The translations under genes and the position numbers were made by a program. Below the pieces are notes generated by a model. The model was not told the origin of the DNA. It did not search any database and saw only the letters and a program-made list of their open reading frames with translations. From Monodelphis domestica (taxonomy: Eukaryota > Chordata > Mammalia > Didelphimorphia > Didelphidae), in contig NC_077232.1 in the NCBI RefSeq assembly GCF_027887165.1, forward strand, positions 9,593,559 to 9,657,558: 64,000 bases of DNA, in the 5' to 3' direction. Shown here one piece after another: positions 1-10,940 of the stretch; position 1 is the stretch's first letter, and every line of letters begins with the position of its first letter.

Positions 1-73
1 CTCTCTCTCTCTCTCTCCCTCTCTCTGTCTCTCTCTCTGTCTCTCTCTCTCCTCTCTCTCCTTCTCTCTCCCT

Positions 74-158
<85 letters not shown>

Positions 159-212
159 GTCTCTCTGTCTCTCTCTGTCTCCATCTCTGTCTCTTCTCTC
201 TTCTCTGTCTCT
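1..212. repeat. (CT)n microsatellite
   Basis: A nearly pure CT dinucleotide tract with scattered CTGT and CCCT interruptions fills the left edge. It lies in a MACROD1 intron and probably continues leftwards out of the window. No coding signal is seen. Confidence 0.95.
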
Positions 213-1010
213 CCCCTCGGCGTCCATCCCCTGGTGCCTGTCTCCCGGCCTCTCCCCAGTGTCCAGCCTGTCACTAACCCCCTCAGCTGTCATCCTCAAC
301 CTTCATCCCCCCCCCAGGAGGAGATCCGGGTCCCAGAATTGCCGGGGGGAGCCCGGGTTTCTGGCCCCCCAGGGTTCAGCCCCCCCCCCCACGGACCGCA
401 GCTTCTCCCTGCTGTGGAAGTCACCGGGGGGGTGGAGGAGGGATGGGTCAGGAGACCTGAGTTCGAGGCCCTGCCCGGCTCCCACAATCCTGTAGCCCAC
501 TTCAGGAAAGACAGTAGGATCTGAGAGAACGTGGGGAGTCCAGGGGAAGCGAGGGGGGCCGTGAATGGTCCTCCCACTGGAGGAGCCCTGCTCTGCTTGG
601 CCCCCCAAGGCTGAACTAGGAGCTGGGGGGTTGGGGAGGCAGGTCGGGGGCAGAGCTTTCTCCCCGGGGGGATGGGGTAGGCGAGGTAGTGAGCTCCCCA
701 TGCTTCGAGGGCTTGGAGCTGAGGCCACAAAACCCCTGGGCTCGCTTTCCCACCGGGAAATGGGGGGGCGGCAGGGCCTGGGGGCTCCCCTGATCCCCGC
801 CTTCTCAGGCCGCCCCGCTTGTCCGGCTCCGGCAGGCTGCGGTGCTGCATCTTGAGCGCCCCCCAGCCCCGAGTTGTGGGCACCCAGAGGTGCCGCTGCG
901 GCCCGGGAGGCCCGGGAGGGGATCCCTCACGCTCGGGCTCGGGCGGGCGACGCCAGGCTGGGCCGTCGGCGGTCGGAGCTGCTCGCTAACCTCGTGTCCT
1001 TCTCTTTCAG

Positions 1011-1040
1011 CCAACAGTTCCCTGCTCGGCGGTGGCGGCG
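1011..1040 (+). CDS. MACROD1: MACROD1 30-nt microexon
   Basis: A pyrimidine-rich acceptor ending TCTTTCAG precedes 1011, and the donor GTGAGT starts at 1041. The exon carries two nucleotides of an Ala codon, then NSSLLGGGG, then the first base of the Val codon finished at 10061. It holds part of the glycine-rich ADP-ribose loop, so skipping it would remove essential residues. It is too short for ORF finders and is supported by phase and by the family motif. Confidence 0.9.
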
Positions 1041-4000
1041 GTGAGTGCGACCTCGCTGGGGTCCGGGGCGCCCCTCTGCCCTCCTGGGGGTTGGCAGGGG
1101 CTCCTCTCGCCCCCTTTCTCTCTCCTGTTCCCAGAGCGGGTGTGGGGAGCCCTGGCAGGCCGGGGATCAGGCTTGTGTTGGGCCCGGCGGGCGATGTGTA
1201 GAGAAGCAGATTTCCGCTCCCGACACTCCCCTGGCTGTCTCGGCAGGGGAGTGAGGGCCCCATCGTGAGGGGTATCCAAGCGAATGCTGGCTGGGGGGAG
1301 GGGGGCTGGCAGGGTGACGAGCCGTGGCCGTGGAGTCTCAAGCCTGGGCGCTACTTGTGGCTCAGAAACCTTCTTGAGAGGTCCCTGGACCACTCTGAGC
1401 CTCATCTCCTGGCTTGTGAAATGGGGTAACAGGGAGCCCCTCGCTGGATGGACAGCCGGGCCCAGAGATGGGGGTCCCGGCTTCCGATCTGGCCTCAGAC
1501 CCTTCCTCGCTGGGTGACCCTGGACAGGTCACCTCACCCCCTCTGCCCGGCCCCGAGCGCTCTTCTGCCTGGGACCAATACACAGGGTTGGCGCTAAGCA
1601 GAGAAATGGGGGCAACGAGAGCCTCACCTCCAGAGCTGTGGTGAGGGAGACCAGCTAACACCTGAGAAGGGCTCCGCACACAGCAGGGGCTTAATAGTTG
1701 TCCAGCACTTAGTAGGAGGTTTCTCAGTCAGTGCTTGTTCCCTTCCCTTCTCCTTTCCCCGAGCACTTTGCAGACGGAATGTTCACAGGCCACAAGGATG
1801 CCAGAGAAGATTGCACTTGAGGCTGCTGGGGGGGTGGGGGAGAGCTGGCCTTGGAACCTAGAAGACCTGAGTTCAAGTCCTGCCGCACACATAAACTAGC
1901 TGCATGACCTGGGCAAGGGAGCTAACGTTTCCGTGTTCTGGTGCCATCTACACTGGTCGGGGAGTTCCTGGGCCAGTCAAATCGCAGATCCCATGGCTGC
2001 TATCCACGTCATCATCATTGTCACCCCCCCATCCCAGGGGGTCTCCTCAGCTCCATCAGCCCTGCCATGTGTGTCCAGGATGGCCAGACCCCCATCCTTG
2101 AGCCCCCATTATACAGAGGAGGTGCCTTGTTTGGGGCCCCCCATATCTCAGGTAGCCCCAGAGGGCATCTTGGCACCCAGCACTCCGGGTGGTCCTCTTC
2201 TGGGGCGCCCAGACGTGCTCCCTCAGAGGTTCTGGACCCGAGCCAACCTGGGCCAGTGGAGTCCGAGTTCCCAGCCTCACTCATTCTCCAGGCTCTGGAC
2301 CTCCACTTTGGGAGCTCGTAAAATCGTTGCCCCTCAGACTCCCAGAGACGTCCCAAGGGGGGGGGGTGCTGAGAGGTCTTGGCTTGGTCCCCAGCCTAGG
2401 AGAAAGTGGGCACCTGGGGACTAGGGCTGGAGGGGAAGACGGAGCCCTCCTGTGGCTGGGGTGCTCGGTGGCCTCCTCAGGCCTGGCTGCACCCCCGTGC
2501 CTGCCTCCTGCCGCAGAGCCTCCCGCCCAGGCTCATGTGGTGTCTCGGAGGGATGATTGGCGAGCCAGGGAGTGGAGGTTAATGGGCTCGAGGATAAATC
2601 CTGGGGGCTGTTTACCACAGGCAGGCGGGTGGCGGGGCCCAGGCCAGGTTTTAAAAGGGGGAAAAATAAAAGGGTTGCAGGTCACAAATAAATAAGAGGC
2701 GCATTAAAAGCTGTCTGCGGGGGGAAGACGGGGGGCCTGTTGTTCCTGGGAGTGGCTTTCCCTTCCCAACAAGGCCGCCGGCACCCGCCTCTCCCTCCTG
2801 GAGTCCTGAGAGGGGGATGTGCTGGCTGGACAGACCCCTCGGGTGACACAGATGGCTCCAGGCCCCAGCGCAGAGGAGGGTCTCAGAAGGGAGTGAGTGG
2901 AACCCCAGCTTGGGTCCCTTCCCCATTGTATAGAGGACAAAGCCGAGGCTCAGAGGCATTGGGGCACTTGCCCAGCCAGCTAGCATGTGGCAGAGACAAG
3001 ATTCAAACTCAGGTCTCAAGTCCACACCCTTTATAGTGCTGGCTCACTCCCTCATTCATTCATTCACAGTCATTCATTCAGCAAGAAGGGATTATGTCCT
3101 TACAGTATGCCAAATTAGAGTGAGGTGACGTCAATGGGAAGACTTGAGTTCCAGGCCCACCACTGACCCTGGGCACATCACTGCTTTCTTGTGGTCCTGG
3201 ACAGCTCTCAGAGCCTCTCAGTGTCTGGAGTTTCCTCATCTGGGAGCTCCCTTTCCCGGAGAGTCACAACTCCAAGCCCTCTCCCTCCTTGCCAGGCACA
3301 GTGCTAGGCACAGGGAATACAAAGAAGAATCAGGAGACAGCTTCTGTCCCACAGGAGGTCCTGGGGTCCGACAAGCTGGGCAGGATCTTAGAGGTCTTCT
3401 TCATCGAGTCTAACCTCTGGGATATGGAGACTGAGACCCAAGGGGGTGACGTGCCAACATCTTAGATGTCAGACACGACAAAGACAGAACTCAAACCTGG
3501 AGCGCTTTCCAAGTTTAATGTAAAAGCCTTGAGCCCCCAGACTCTCTGAAAGCAGGCTTGAATGGCCATCATCTGGGCCAGGAAGAGCCGGGACAGGGAG
3601 CCCTGGGAGGGATGGTGCCACTCTAGCCACATTCCCATGGTAAGGACTAGTGGTACAGAGGACATAGCTGTCTTTAGAGAGAAGGAAGAAGAGAGAAAAC
3701 AGGTTGAGACTGGGGATGGGGCAGGAAAAGTGTCACTGAAGACCAAGGTCCTCCCAAGCCCAAGGCCTGGTACTAGATCAACATTTCCTGATGAGATCCA
3801 CCTCTGAGCACCCCCCCCCCCAGGCCACCTCCCTGCCTTTCTCTGTAGATGAGGAACCTGGGGGCAACATCTGCATCCATGGGAGGACCCCCACCTGGCA
3901 GGGCCGTCTTACCAGAGCCTCGCAGTGTCTCTGTAGGGTGAATCCTAGGAACATTATGATCACCCCTTTACAGGTGGGGAAAGTGAGGCTGGGTGTGATA

Positions 4001-7000
4001 AAACGACTTGCTGAGTGTCCTTCCTCTAGTAAGAGGCTGGGGCTGGATTTGAATATGGGCCTCCCTGACTCCCAGGCCAGCACACTATCCCAATCCTGGG
4101 CGCCCATAGGATGGCAGCTCCTCTCCCCTGAGCTGGAAGAGGCCCAGAGGTCAAGGCCTTCCTTGGACAGTCAGAGAAGCAGAGACTTGGGCGAGGAAGG
4201 GATCTCCCAAGTGAAGGGGCCTGAGGAGGAGCTGCTCCATGCTCCTTGGCCCAGAAGAATGGCAGCTCCTCGAGGGCAGCCTCCAGGAGTTTGCCTCCTT
4301 TGCACTGTGCCCAGCACGTAGGATCTGCTTACCAAAGGCTTGTTGACTGCCTGATTGTTGACCCCAAAGCTGGGTGGTTCTTGTAGCCTCTGAAGCGAAG
4401 GGTGCAGGCCCTGCTTTCGCCCCCATTTTTTATCTTTCCCTAGAAGGTTCCCTGGGATTAGGAGAGGAAGGAAGGGCCCAACGTAGCCCAGAAGAGGGCC
4501 AGGACAGGGCAGCCCCGGCCGGCTCACTGAGCCCAGGAACGTTTGCCTTGAAAGAGAAGGGACTTCTCAGGGCTCGAGAGATCTCTGGATGGGTGCAAGA
4601 GGAGCCCCCTCCCCTGGCCGGAGATCTGGTGCCCCTGCCCAGCTTCCACGGAGCTGCAGTGGGCAGGGGGAGGGCCGAGCCCACCTTCCTTGGCTGCTGT
4701 GAGGGCCAGGTGTTTGCAGAAGCTGCAGGCGCCTGACAGAGATGGATGGGCTCCTGTGGCAGGATGATGGCGCCGGGAGGAAGTGGGCCCAGGTCCGGCT
4801 TTTTAATGCCAGCCAGAGATTTATGGAGCCAGCGGGGGGCAGGTCAGAGAGGGACTGTTAGTCTGTAAATGGGATTGCAGAACAAGGTGGCAGGAGGGCA
4901 GCCAAGGGAGGGGTGCCGGGCGGCCGCCTCTGCGCCAGGACTCGGGGACTGCGGGATGGAGGGACCCCGGAGGCTCAGGGCGCCCCTCTGCCTAAGAGCG
5001 AGGGGGCCTGTCCCCCCCACGTCTGTCTGTGTCTCTCATCTGTCTCCCTCCCCTTCCCTCTCCCTCTGTCCCTCTCTGTCTCTTGCCTCCCCAGGCTTCC
5101 TTTCCCATCAGGCTCTTCAACATAATAGTGGGCAATAGAGTTCTCTCGGCCTCTCCTCTGGCCCCCAAAAGTCACTCACCCCAGTTACGCAGCTCCATTT
5201 CCAAGGGGGTTTGAACCAAGAGCCCCAACATTATGGTCCTTTGTATTTGGAGGACAATGTGGACGGAACTCAGGGAGACACGGGTTCAAATTCCCAGTCT
5301 GCCTACTACTACTGCTACCAGTATTACTATTGTCAACTTGCATTTAGATACTGCCCCACTGGATCTTTACAGCCATTGGGTAAGGGAAGGGCTGTTATTA
5401 TCCCCATTTTACTGAGGGAGAAACTGAGGCTGAGAGGTTAAGTGATTTACCCAGCTAAATTTACAGGTAAGTTTCTGAGGCAGGATTTTAACTCCCCTCC
5501 CCTCCCTCCTTCCCCCTCCCTCCTCCTCCTTTTCTTCCCTCCCTCTTTCCTTCTTTCTTCCTCTCTCTTAATATTCTTTTTAACCCCTTCCCTTCTGTCT
5601 TGGAGTCACTAGTTTGTGTTGGTTCCCAGGCAGAAAAGCAGTTAGGGCTGGGCGATGGGGGTGAAGTGACTTGCCCAGGGTCACCCAGCCAGGAGGTGTC
5701 TGAGGCCACATTTAAATCAAGGTGCTCCCGCTCTAGGCCTCCACGGGGGCTCCGTAGCCGCCCCTCGAGCTGGGGCTTTGGGAGGGTCACTTTCCCCAGG
5801 CACCCCCCACCGGCTGCCCTAGAACCAGTTCGGATCCCCTCGACTAGCCTTGGGGCTACTCCGTCCTCCCAGCATCCGCTGCTCTCCTCCCCACCCCCCA
5901 GGAGAGGGCTTCGGGCCGGCTCTGTCCTTGGTGCTGATGCGCTTGGTCCTTGGACTAATGGGAGCCGCGAGCAAAGTCGGAAGGGGGAAACCCGGTGGGC
6001 TCAGCCTGAGGGACCTTGCCCAAGTCACTTCAGTCAGGGCCTCAGTTTACCCCTCTGTGAAAGGGCCCTTGAAGCCCCGGCCTTCCCAGCATGCCCAGAG
6101 CGGACCGCGAGGCCACTCCAGCTTTTCCCGGGTCCTCCCGCCCGCCCTGGCTGTTCGGAAGAGAGGCGGCGGGCTCTAAATCGGGCGCCTCGTGTTTATT
6201 AGGGCCGAAGGGTTTGCTCGGCGCGAAGCAGCGGCCTTTCCCGGCCAGATTTGTGCTCGGCACAACAAATGGATCGGGGCCGCCGCCGCCCCCACCCGGC
6301 GCTGACAGCTCCATCCTGGCCCAGGCGGGCTCCCTCCTAGCACGAGACCAGCCTGTGGATTCTCTAGCACTGACATGACGTCATGCGTCCTCCGTTCCAT
6401 ATCGTATCACATTGATCCGTTACAATCCAGAGACCCCCCGCCACACGCAGCGTCTCCTGAATGTAGCATTTCCGGGGAGAAGGCGCGGATGGCCCCGGGC
6501 GGGGGGGGGGGCAGCGCGAATATTGGCCGCCACGGGCCAGGGCGACGCGCCTTCCCTGGGAACATTCCGCGGAGGGAGGGGCGTCGTGCCGTCGGGTTTC
6601 TGCGCTCACGTGACCTTCTGGCTCTTCCCACGAGCGTTTGTTCTCGGAGCGGCTCCTGCTGGCACGGGCTATCCTGGCGCAGACGCCGGACGCAGCTCTT
6701 GCCGGGAGGGGGGGGGGGGGCCGCGGCCGCGACGTAGAGGGAGCGGCCCGTCGGACCGGCAACCTGGGTCACGTGGCGGGGGGATGGGGCCGGGCTGGGA
6801 GGAGCCTTAAGAGCCGGGAGGGTGGGGCTCGGGATGGAGCCGGCTGGAGGGGTCCTGGGTACAGGGTGGCCCCAGCTGGGTGACCTGGTCCAGTCCCTCA
6901 CCCCGTGGCCCGGCCCCTTCGGCCCTAGGCAGTGAGGGCGTCATCGAGGCCTCCTGGAGGTCAGGAGGAGCAGCCGCGGGCACGTGGGGCGCCTCCTGGT

Positions 7001-10000
7001 CCTCGTGGGGGCTCCTTCGGCTCCGCCTGGGCCCTTGCAGGGCACTGCAAAGAGAGCCGGCCGTTCTCGGGGCGCCAACAGGTGGGCCCAGGCCGGCCAC
7101 ATGCCAGCAGGCAGCGCAGCCCAGGCGGCCCGCCCTGCGTCCAGGCAGTGGCAGCTTCCAGCTCAGAGCCTTCCCTGAGCCAGAGCCCTTGTTCCCCTCC
7201 GAGGCCTGCTCAAACCCCGGCGCCGCCCCCCTCCCCCTCCTCTCCGTCTCCCTCCCCCCAGGGAGCAGCCCCCCCCTTTGTTGTTTTCCTTTTTTCTCGC
7301 CTCCCATCTTGGAGTCTAGGCAGGGCAGGAAGGCCTGGGCTGCGGGGTTCAGTGACTCACCCAGGGGCCTCTGAGGAGGCCCTCCCGAGGGACTTAGAAC
7401 CTTCTGGGGAGTAGGATGGGACCCAAGTTCAAATCCAGCCTCAGGCGCTGTATTGCTGGGTGGCCCTGGACCAGTCACACTGGCCGGCTGCCTCGGTTTC
7501 CCCATCTGTAAAACAGGGGACAGCACCCTCGGCACCCGCTCTCGGTCCTCCTGTGGCCTTGCTTTGCCTTCTCTGTGAAGTGGGGAGAGTGGCCCGAGCT
7601 GGGCCAGGAGGTGATTGTCCCCCTTTTACAGTGGGGGGCTCCCAGTGAGGCCTGGAGCACAGGGAGGGGCCCGTCCCCCGATCTCTGGCCGGGAGCATCC
7701 TCCCATCTTCCCAGCCTCCCCACCACTCTCGGGCAGTGTGGGCTCAGGCCGCTGCGGCTGGCCAAGGGCTGGAGGGGCGCCCCACAGTCAGTGGGCTGGC
7801 AGTGAGAGGGGGTCCCCTCACTTTACAGAGGAGGAAACTGAGGCATGGCAGACAGCCAGGCTCTTGGAGCCCGGCACCCCATTTATATATGGGGAAACTG
7901 AGGCTCAACAAGGCGGTGCTCAGCCAGGGCGACAAGGAAGGGGCGAGACCATCTAGCCTAATGACTGGGGCAAGAGAGAGGACTTCCTGGAGGAGGTGAC
8001 ATTTTAGCGGGGAGCCAGGTCCGAGCTTTGGGGTGCATCTCACCAGGCTGGCCATCTCCCCGGGCCTCACTCACTCACTCCCAATGCCCCTGCCTGGCAC
8101 AGCTTGGGGGGCAGAAGGGCTGGGCACCCTGCCTGGCATGGCCCTGAGGGGGGGGCCAGAAAGTCTGGGCAGAGGGTCCCCCCTCCCTCCTCGATGCCGA
8201 AGGAAGCCCCTGGCAGGGAGGGGATTCAGCCAAGGTCTAGCAGCCGCCTGGCCGCCTTCTGCAGGGGGAGCCTTGGTCCGGGTGCCTGGGGAGGGCGGCC
8301 TGCAGGCCTGGGGCCTTCTCACACCCCTGGAGCCTGGGCAGCCCATTTTCCTGACTGACAGACTGCGGCAGAGGAAGAGAACGGACTCCTCGGTGTCTCA
8401 GAAGTCTCAAGGGGTTCGGCCCTCTCTAAAATGGGCGCAATCCCAGGCGGCTCCACCCCTCCCTCCCGGGAGACCCCCGAGGCGAGGCCTCCTCCTGGGC
8501 CTGGTCTGGGCCTCCCCCATCAATAATTAATCGGGCCTGTTTGCTTGTTTGCTTAACATGAAACACGCAGCGGGTTATTGCTGCATAAATTTCCATGTTT
8601 AATCGGCCTCATGAATATTGCAGCGGCCTAAAGACTCCCGGAGGAGCCTTCCCAGAGACCAGAGGGGCGGGCATGGGGGGCACTAGCGTTGGCACGTCTT
8701 TGGCCCTTGGCACCGGTGCCATCTGCTGAGACCCAGGAGATGCCACAAGCTGTTTTGCAGAGGCTCCTCCCTAAGGAGCGCCTTTGGGGGCTTCCCCTCC
8801 CCCACCACTCCTGGAACCCCTCGGACCCTCATTCTCTTCTACAGCAGCGTCCTGGGGTCTGGGTTCAAGGGCCTCCATTGCTTTCCTCTTATCCAGGAGC
8901 CTGGCCCGAGGCCTTGGAGGAGGGAGGCAGATCAGGCTCTTCGGTCCAGAGCCCGCTGGGGGGCGCCCAGGGGTGGGCAGAGGCCACTCGGCTGACTCTG
9001 GCCTTTAGATGGTCTGGAGGGCCCGACGGCTCCCCCAGAAGAGCACAGAGTGCCGGGCTTGTCCAGGAAGGGGCTGCCCTCTGCCCTGCCCCCTGGTGCC
9101 CACCTTCCCACAAGGCCTGAAGGCGGAGACAGCCGTGGGCACGGCCAAGACTCCAGGGCTGATGGACAGGTTCGCGGTGCCCACAGGAGCCCATCCCTGC
9201 CCTCTGCTGCCCCCCGGAGGCCAGAGGGGGGCCAACAGCGTCTTCGCTCGATTTCTGTGGGCACTGGTTGGATGGGCAGCCCCAGGTTCAAGTCCTGCCC
9301 GTGCTAGATGCCAGCCAGGTGCCAGGGATCGGCCCCTCCCTAGAAGGCACCTTGTTTGTCAGGCCCGCCTGGCCTCCCGGGGCCACAGCCTGTGGGATAA
9401 ACAAGCTGAGGAGCTGCCAATTAGAGGAGGCTAACGAGGCCTCAGAGGCTGCCTCAGAAGTGGAATCCGAACTCGGGACTTTCTCTCGCCCCCAGTGACC
9501 GCTCAGTGACCTGCCCGTGAGGCCTGTGCCCTCCTCGACGCGCCCTGATGGGGGGCCTGGCCTTGGGCCTTCTCCTTGGGAAGGGGGGGGGCCCAGAGAG
9601 GATGAGGGACCCAGGCCTGCCCTTCCCCCGCCCCAGTGCCCAGCTGCAAGATGGGGGATGGCTGCGCCCCATCTCTGTCCCTCCTTGTCTTTCCTTTTTT
9701 AACCCCGACCTTCCTTGGAATCAGTGCTGTGTATGGTCCTAAGGCAGAGGAGCAGTCAGGGCTAGGCCATGGGGGTTAAGTGACTTGCCCAGGGTCACAC
9801 AGCTAGGCAGCGTCTGAGGTCACGTTTGAACCCAGGACCTCCTGCCTCCAGGTCTGGCTCGCCACCCAGCTGGGCAATGGGGTTAAGTGACTCACCCAGG
9901 GTCGGAGGGGCCTGAGGTCCCAGGCGTCCTGTGCCCCCCGCTGCCCCCATGTTCTTTTCACGGCATTGGCAGGGGTGGAGCCCCTGGGCAGCGCCTGGCA

Positions 10001-10940
10001 CCCTCCCCGCCCACCGTGGCTGCGGCGGCACTCAGGGGTCCGCCTGTGCTTCCCCCGCAGTGGACGGCTGCATCCACCGCGCCGCCGGGCACCTGCTGAC
10101 CGAGGAGTGCCGCACCCTCCACAGCTGTGAGACGGGCAAAGCCAAGATCACCGGAGGGTACCGCCTGCCTGCCAAGCGTAAGCGGGGGGGGGGCGGGGGG
10201 GCGCCCTGTGCCCCCTGGCACTGCCCCCGGCTCCAGGGATGGGGGGGTTGGGGGAGGGCAGGAGGCTGAGCCGGGCTCCCCCCGCAGACGTCATCCACAC
10301 GGTGGGTCCCATCGCTCAGGGCGAGCCCAGCCCCGGCCAGGCCCAGGAGCTTCGCGGCTGCTACCTCAACAGCCTGCAGCTGGCCCTGGAGAACCGCCTG
10401 CGCTCTGTGGTGAGTGGGGGGGGGGCGGGGAAGGGGGGGACACAGGAGCCCCCCTAACAGCCGTGTCCCCCTCCAGGCCTTCCCCTGCATCTCCACCGGA
10501 GTCTTTGGTGAGTGGCTGCTTCCGGGGGGAGGTGGGGGGGAGGGAACACCGCTGACCCCCCAGCTGACCCTCCGGCCCCGCAGGTTACCCCAATGAGGCC
10601 GCGGCGGAGGTGGTCCTGGGCACCCTCCGAGAATGGCTGGAGGAGCACAAGGACAAGGTAAGGGGGGGCCTCGCCTGGGGGGGGGGCTGGGCAGGGCAGG
10701 GCGGCTCCCCCGGCGGGCACCCAGCCCTGCTCTGGCCTCAGGTGGACCGGCTGGTGATCTGCGTGTTCCTGGAGAAGGACGAGGAGATCTACCGCAAGCG
10801 GCTGCCTCACTTCTTCCCAGCGGGTAGGTGCCCGTGCCCAGGAGACGGGGTGCCCGCGGGCCTGGGGGTGGCCGTGCTGGGGGGGGGGGGGCCGGGGGAG
10901 CCCCGGGCCCGCCCTCACTCTCCTCTGCCTTCCAGCCTGA
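1011..10940 (+). CDS. MACROD1: MACROD1, 3' part (mono-ADP-ribosyl hydrolase, macro domain)
   Basis: Seven exons, read by splice sites and frame: 1011-1040, 10061-10177, 10288-10409, 10477-10507, 10584-10657, 10742-10823 and 10936-10940 (stop TGA 10938-10940). The product is the C-terminal macro domain. The ligand loop [20 protein letters not shown] spans the 9-kb intron, and the phosphate-binding STGVFGYP lies in the 10477 and 10584 exons. The end reads LPHFFPAA, against FPVA as I recall it in human. The family hydrolyses O-acetyl-ADP-ribose and removes ADP-ribose from acidic residues; human MACROD1 is mainly mitochondrial. The N-terminal exons, including the targeting sequence and the first residues of the NAAN motif, lie left of the window. 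Convergent with OTUB1, as in human. Introns at the 3' end are only about 70-110 nt and very G-rich. Confidence 0.93.
1350..1710 (+). repeat. MIR-like SINE split by a younger marsupial SINE
   Basis: Positions 1350-1438 and 1605-1710 look like two halves of one MIR/MAR-type element: the 'cctca...tgaaatggggtaa' part, then the tail with the GCTGTGGTGAGG core and 'ttaatagttg'. Between them, about 1440-1603, lies a diverged plus-strand copy of the common SINE, recognised by 'cagagatgggggtcc', 'cctcagacccttcc' and 'ccaatacacag'. Intronic in MACROD1. Confidence 0.6.
1838..1935 (+). repeat. MIR/MAR-type SINE fragment
   Basis: The block 'ggaacctagaagacctgag', 'ttcaagtcctgcc' and 'tgacctgggcaag' matches the tRNA-like half of a CORE-SINE in plus orientation. 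It sits in MACROD1 intronic DNA. Confidence 0.6.
2540..2715. other. AT-rich patch in GC-rich intron, candidate conserved element
   Basis: Within very GC-rich intron this stretch has several AT-rich words (GGTTAATGGG, GGATAAATCC, TTTTAAAAGG, AAATAAATAAG, CATTAAAAG) and a RUNX-like ACCACA, with no repeat signature that I recognise. Such islands are often conserved regulatory elements. The call rests on composition only. Confidence 0.3.
2920..3540. repeat. Cluster of old MIR and L2-type fragments
   Basis: A minus-strand MIR lies at about 2925-3045 ('gaggctcagagg', 'cacttgcccagcc'). A plus-strand MIR lies at about 3126-3250 ('gacttgagttcc', 'tttcctcatctggg'). A fragment at about 3285-3370 has 'ccaggcacagtgctaggcac', typical of L2-derived tails, and MIR-like 'gatatggagactgagaccc' is near 3421. 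All are strongly diverged. No gene is seen here. Confidence 0.55.
3930..4098 (-). repeat. MIR/THER-type SINE, minus strand
   Basis: Characteristic words in order are 'cccctttacaggtggggaaa', 'gtgaggctgg', 'gacttgctgagtgtcc' and 'ggatttgaatatgggcctcc'. This is the antisense of a CORE-SINE. The flanking 4100-5280 is ordinary GC-rich MACROD1 intron with no recognised gene. Confidence 0.65.
5290..5480 (-). repeat. MIR/THER-type SINE, minus strand
   Basis: The element includes 'actactactgctaccagtat', 'cccattttactgagggagaa', 'actgaggctgagaggttaag' and 'gatttacccagcta', a well-preserved antisense MIR. It directly precedes a CT-rich run and another SINE. Confidence 0.75.
5575..5748 (-). repeat. Marsupial tRNA-like SINE, minus strand
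   Basis: The antisense copy starts with its T-rich tail ('ctttttaaccccttccc'), followed by 'ggcagaaaagcagttagggc', 'gtgacttgcccagggtcacc' and 'ctgaggccacatttaaa'. The 5' head is missing or too diverged to see. Confidence 0.85.
6090..6900. promoter_or_regulatory. Intronic CpG island with a consensus CRE
   Basis: A CpG-dense stretch in the MACROD1 intron. It contains the palindrome TGACGTCA at 6376-6383, which is a full cAMP-response element, and CACGTGAC-type E-box words near 6606 and 6770. No confident start codon or splice-linked ORF follows in either direction. It may be an enhancer, an alternative promoter or the start of a non-coding RNA; the composition and the CRE are what can be seen. 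Confidence 0.4.
7385..7965. repeat. MAR/MIR-type SINE and MIR fragments
   Basis: A plus-strand CORE-SINE lies at about 7390-7530 ('gggacccaagttcaaatcca', 'ggccctggaccagtcacac', 'ttccccatctgtaaaacagg'). Two short antisense MIR pieces lie at about 7815-7860 ('acagaggaggaaactgaggc') and 7880-7930 ('atatggggaaactgaggctc'). Confidence 0.65.
8515..8640. promoter_or_regulatory. Candidate conserved non-coding element (homeobox/FOX/POU-like motifs)
   Basis: A sharp AT-rich island inside very GC-rich intron, without repeat hallmarks. Motifs seen are AATAATTAATCG, the FOX-like TTGCTTGTTTGCTTAA, CATAAATTTCCATG, TTTAATCGG and the POU-like ATGAATATTGCA. This packing of TAAT-type words is typical of developmental enhancers. 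There is no ORF or splice context. Conservation is inferred, not measured. Confidence 0.4.
9696..9872 (-). repeat. Marsupial tRNA-like SINE, minus strand
   Basis: An antisense copy with T-rich tail: 'tttttaaccccgaccttcc', 'aaggcagaggagcagtcagg', 'gttaagtgacttgcccaggg', 'gaacccaggacctcctgcc'. A partial duplicate of its middle ('ggggttaagtgactcaccca') follows at 9880-9905. It lies about 190 bp upstream of the MACROD1 10061 exon. Confidence 0.85.
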
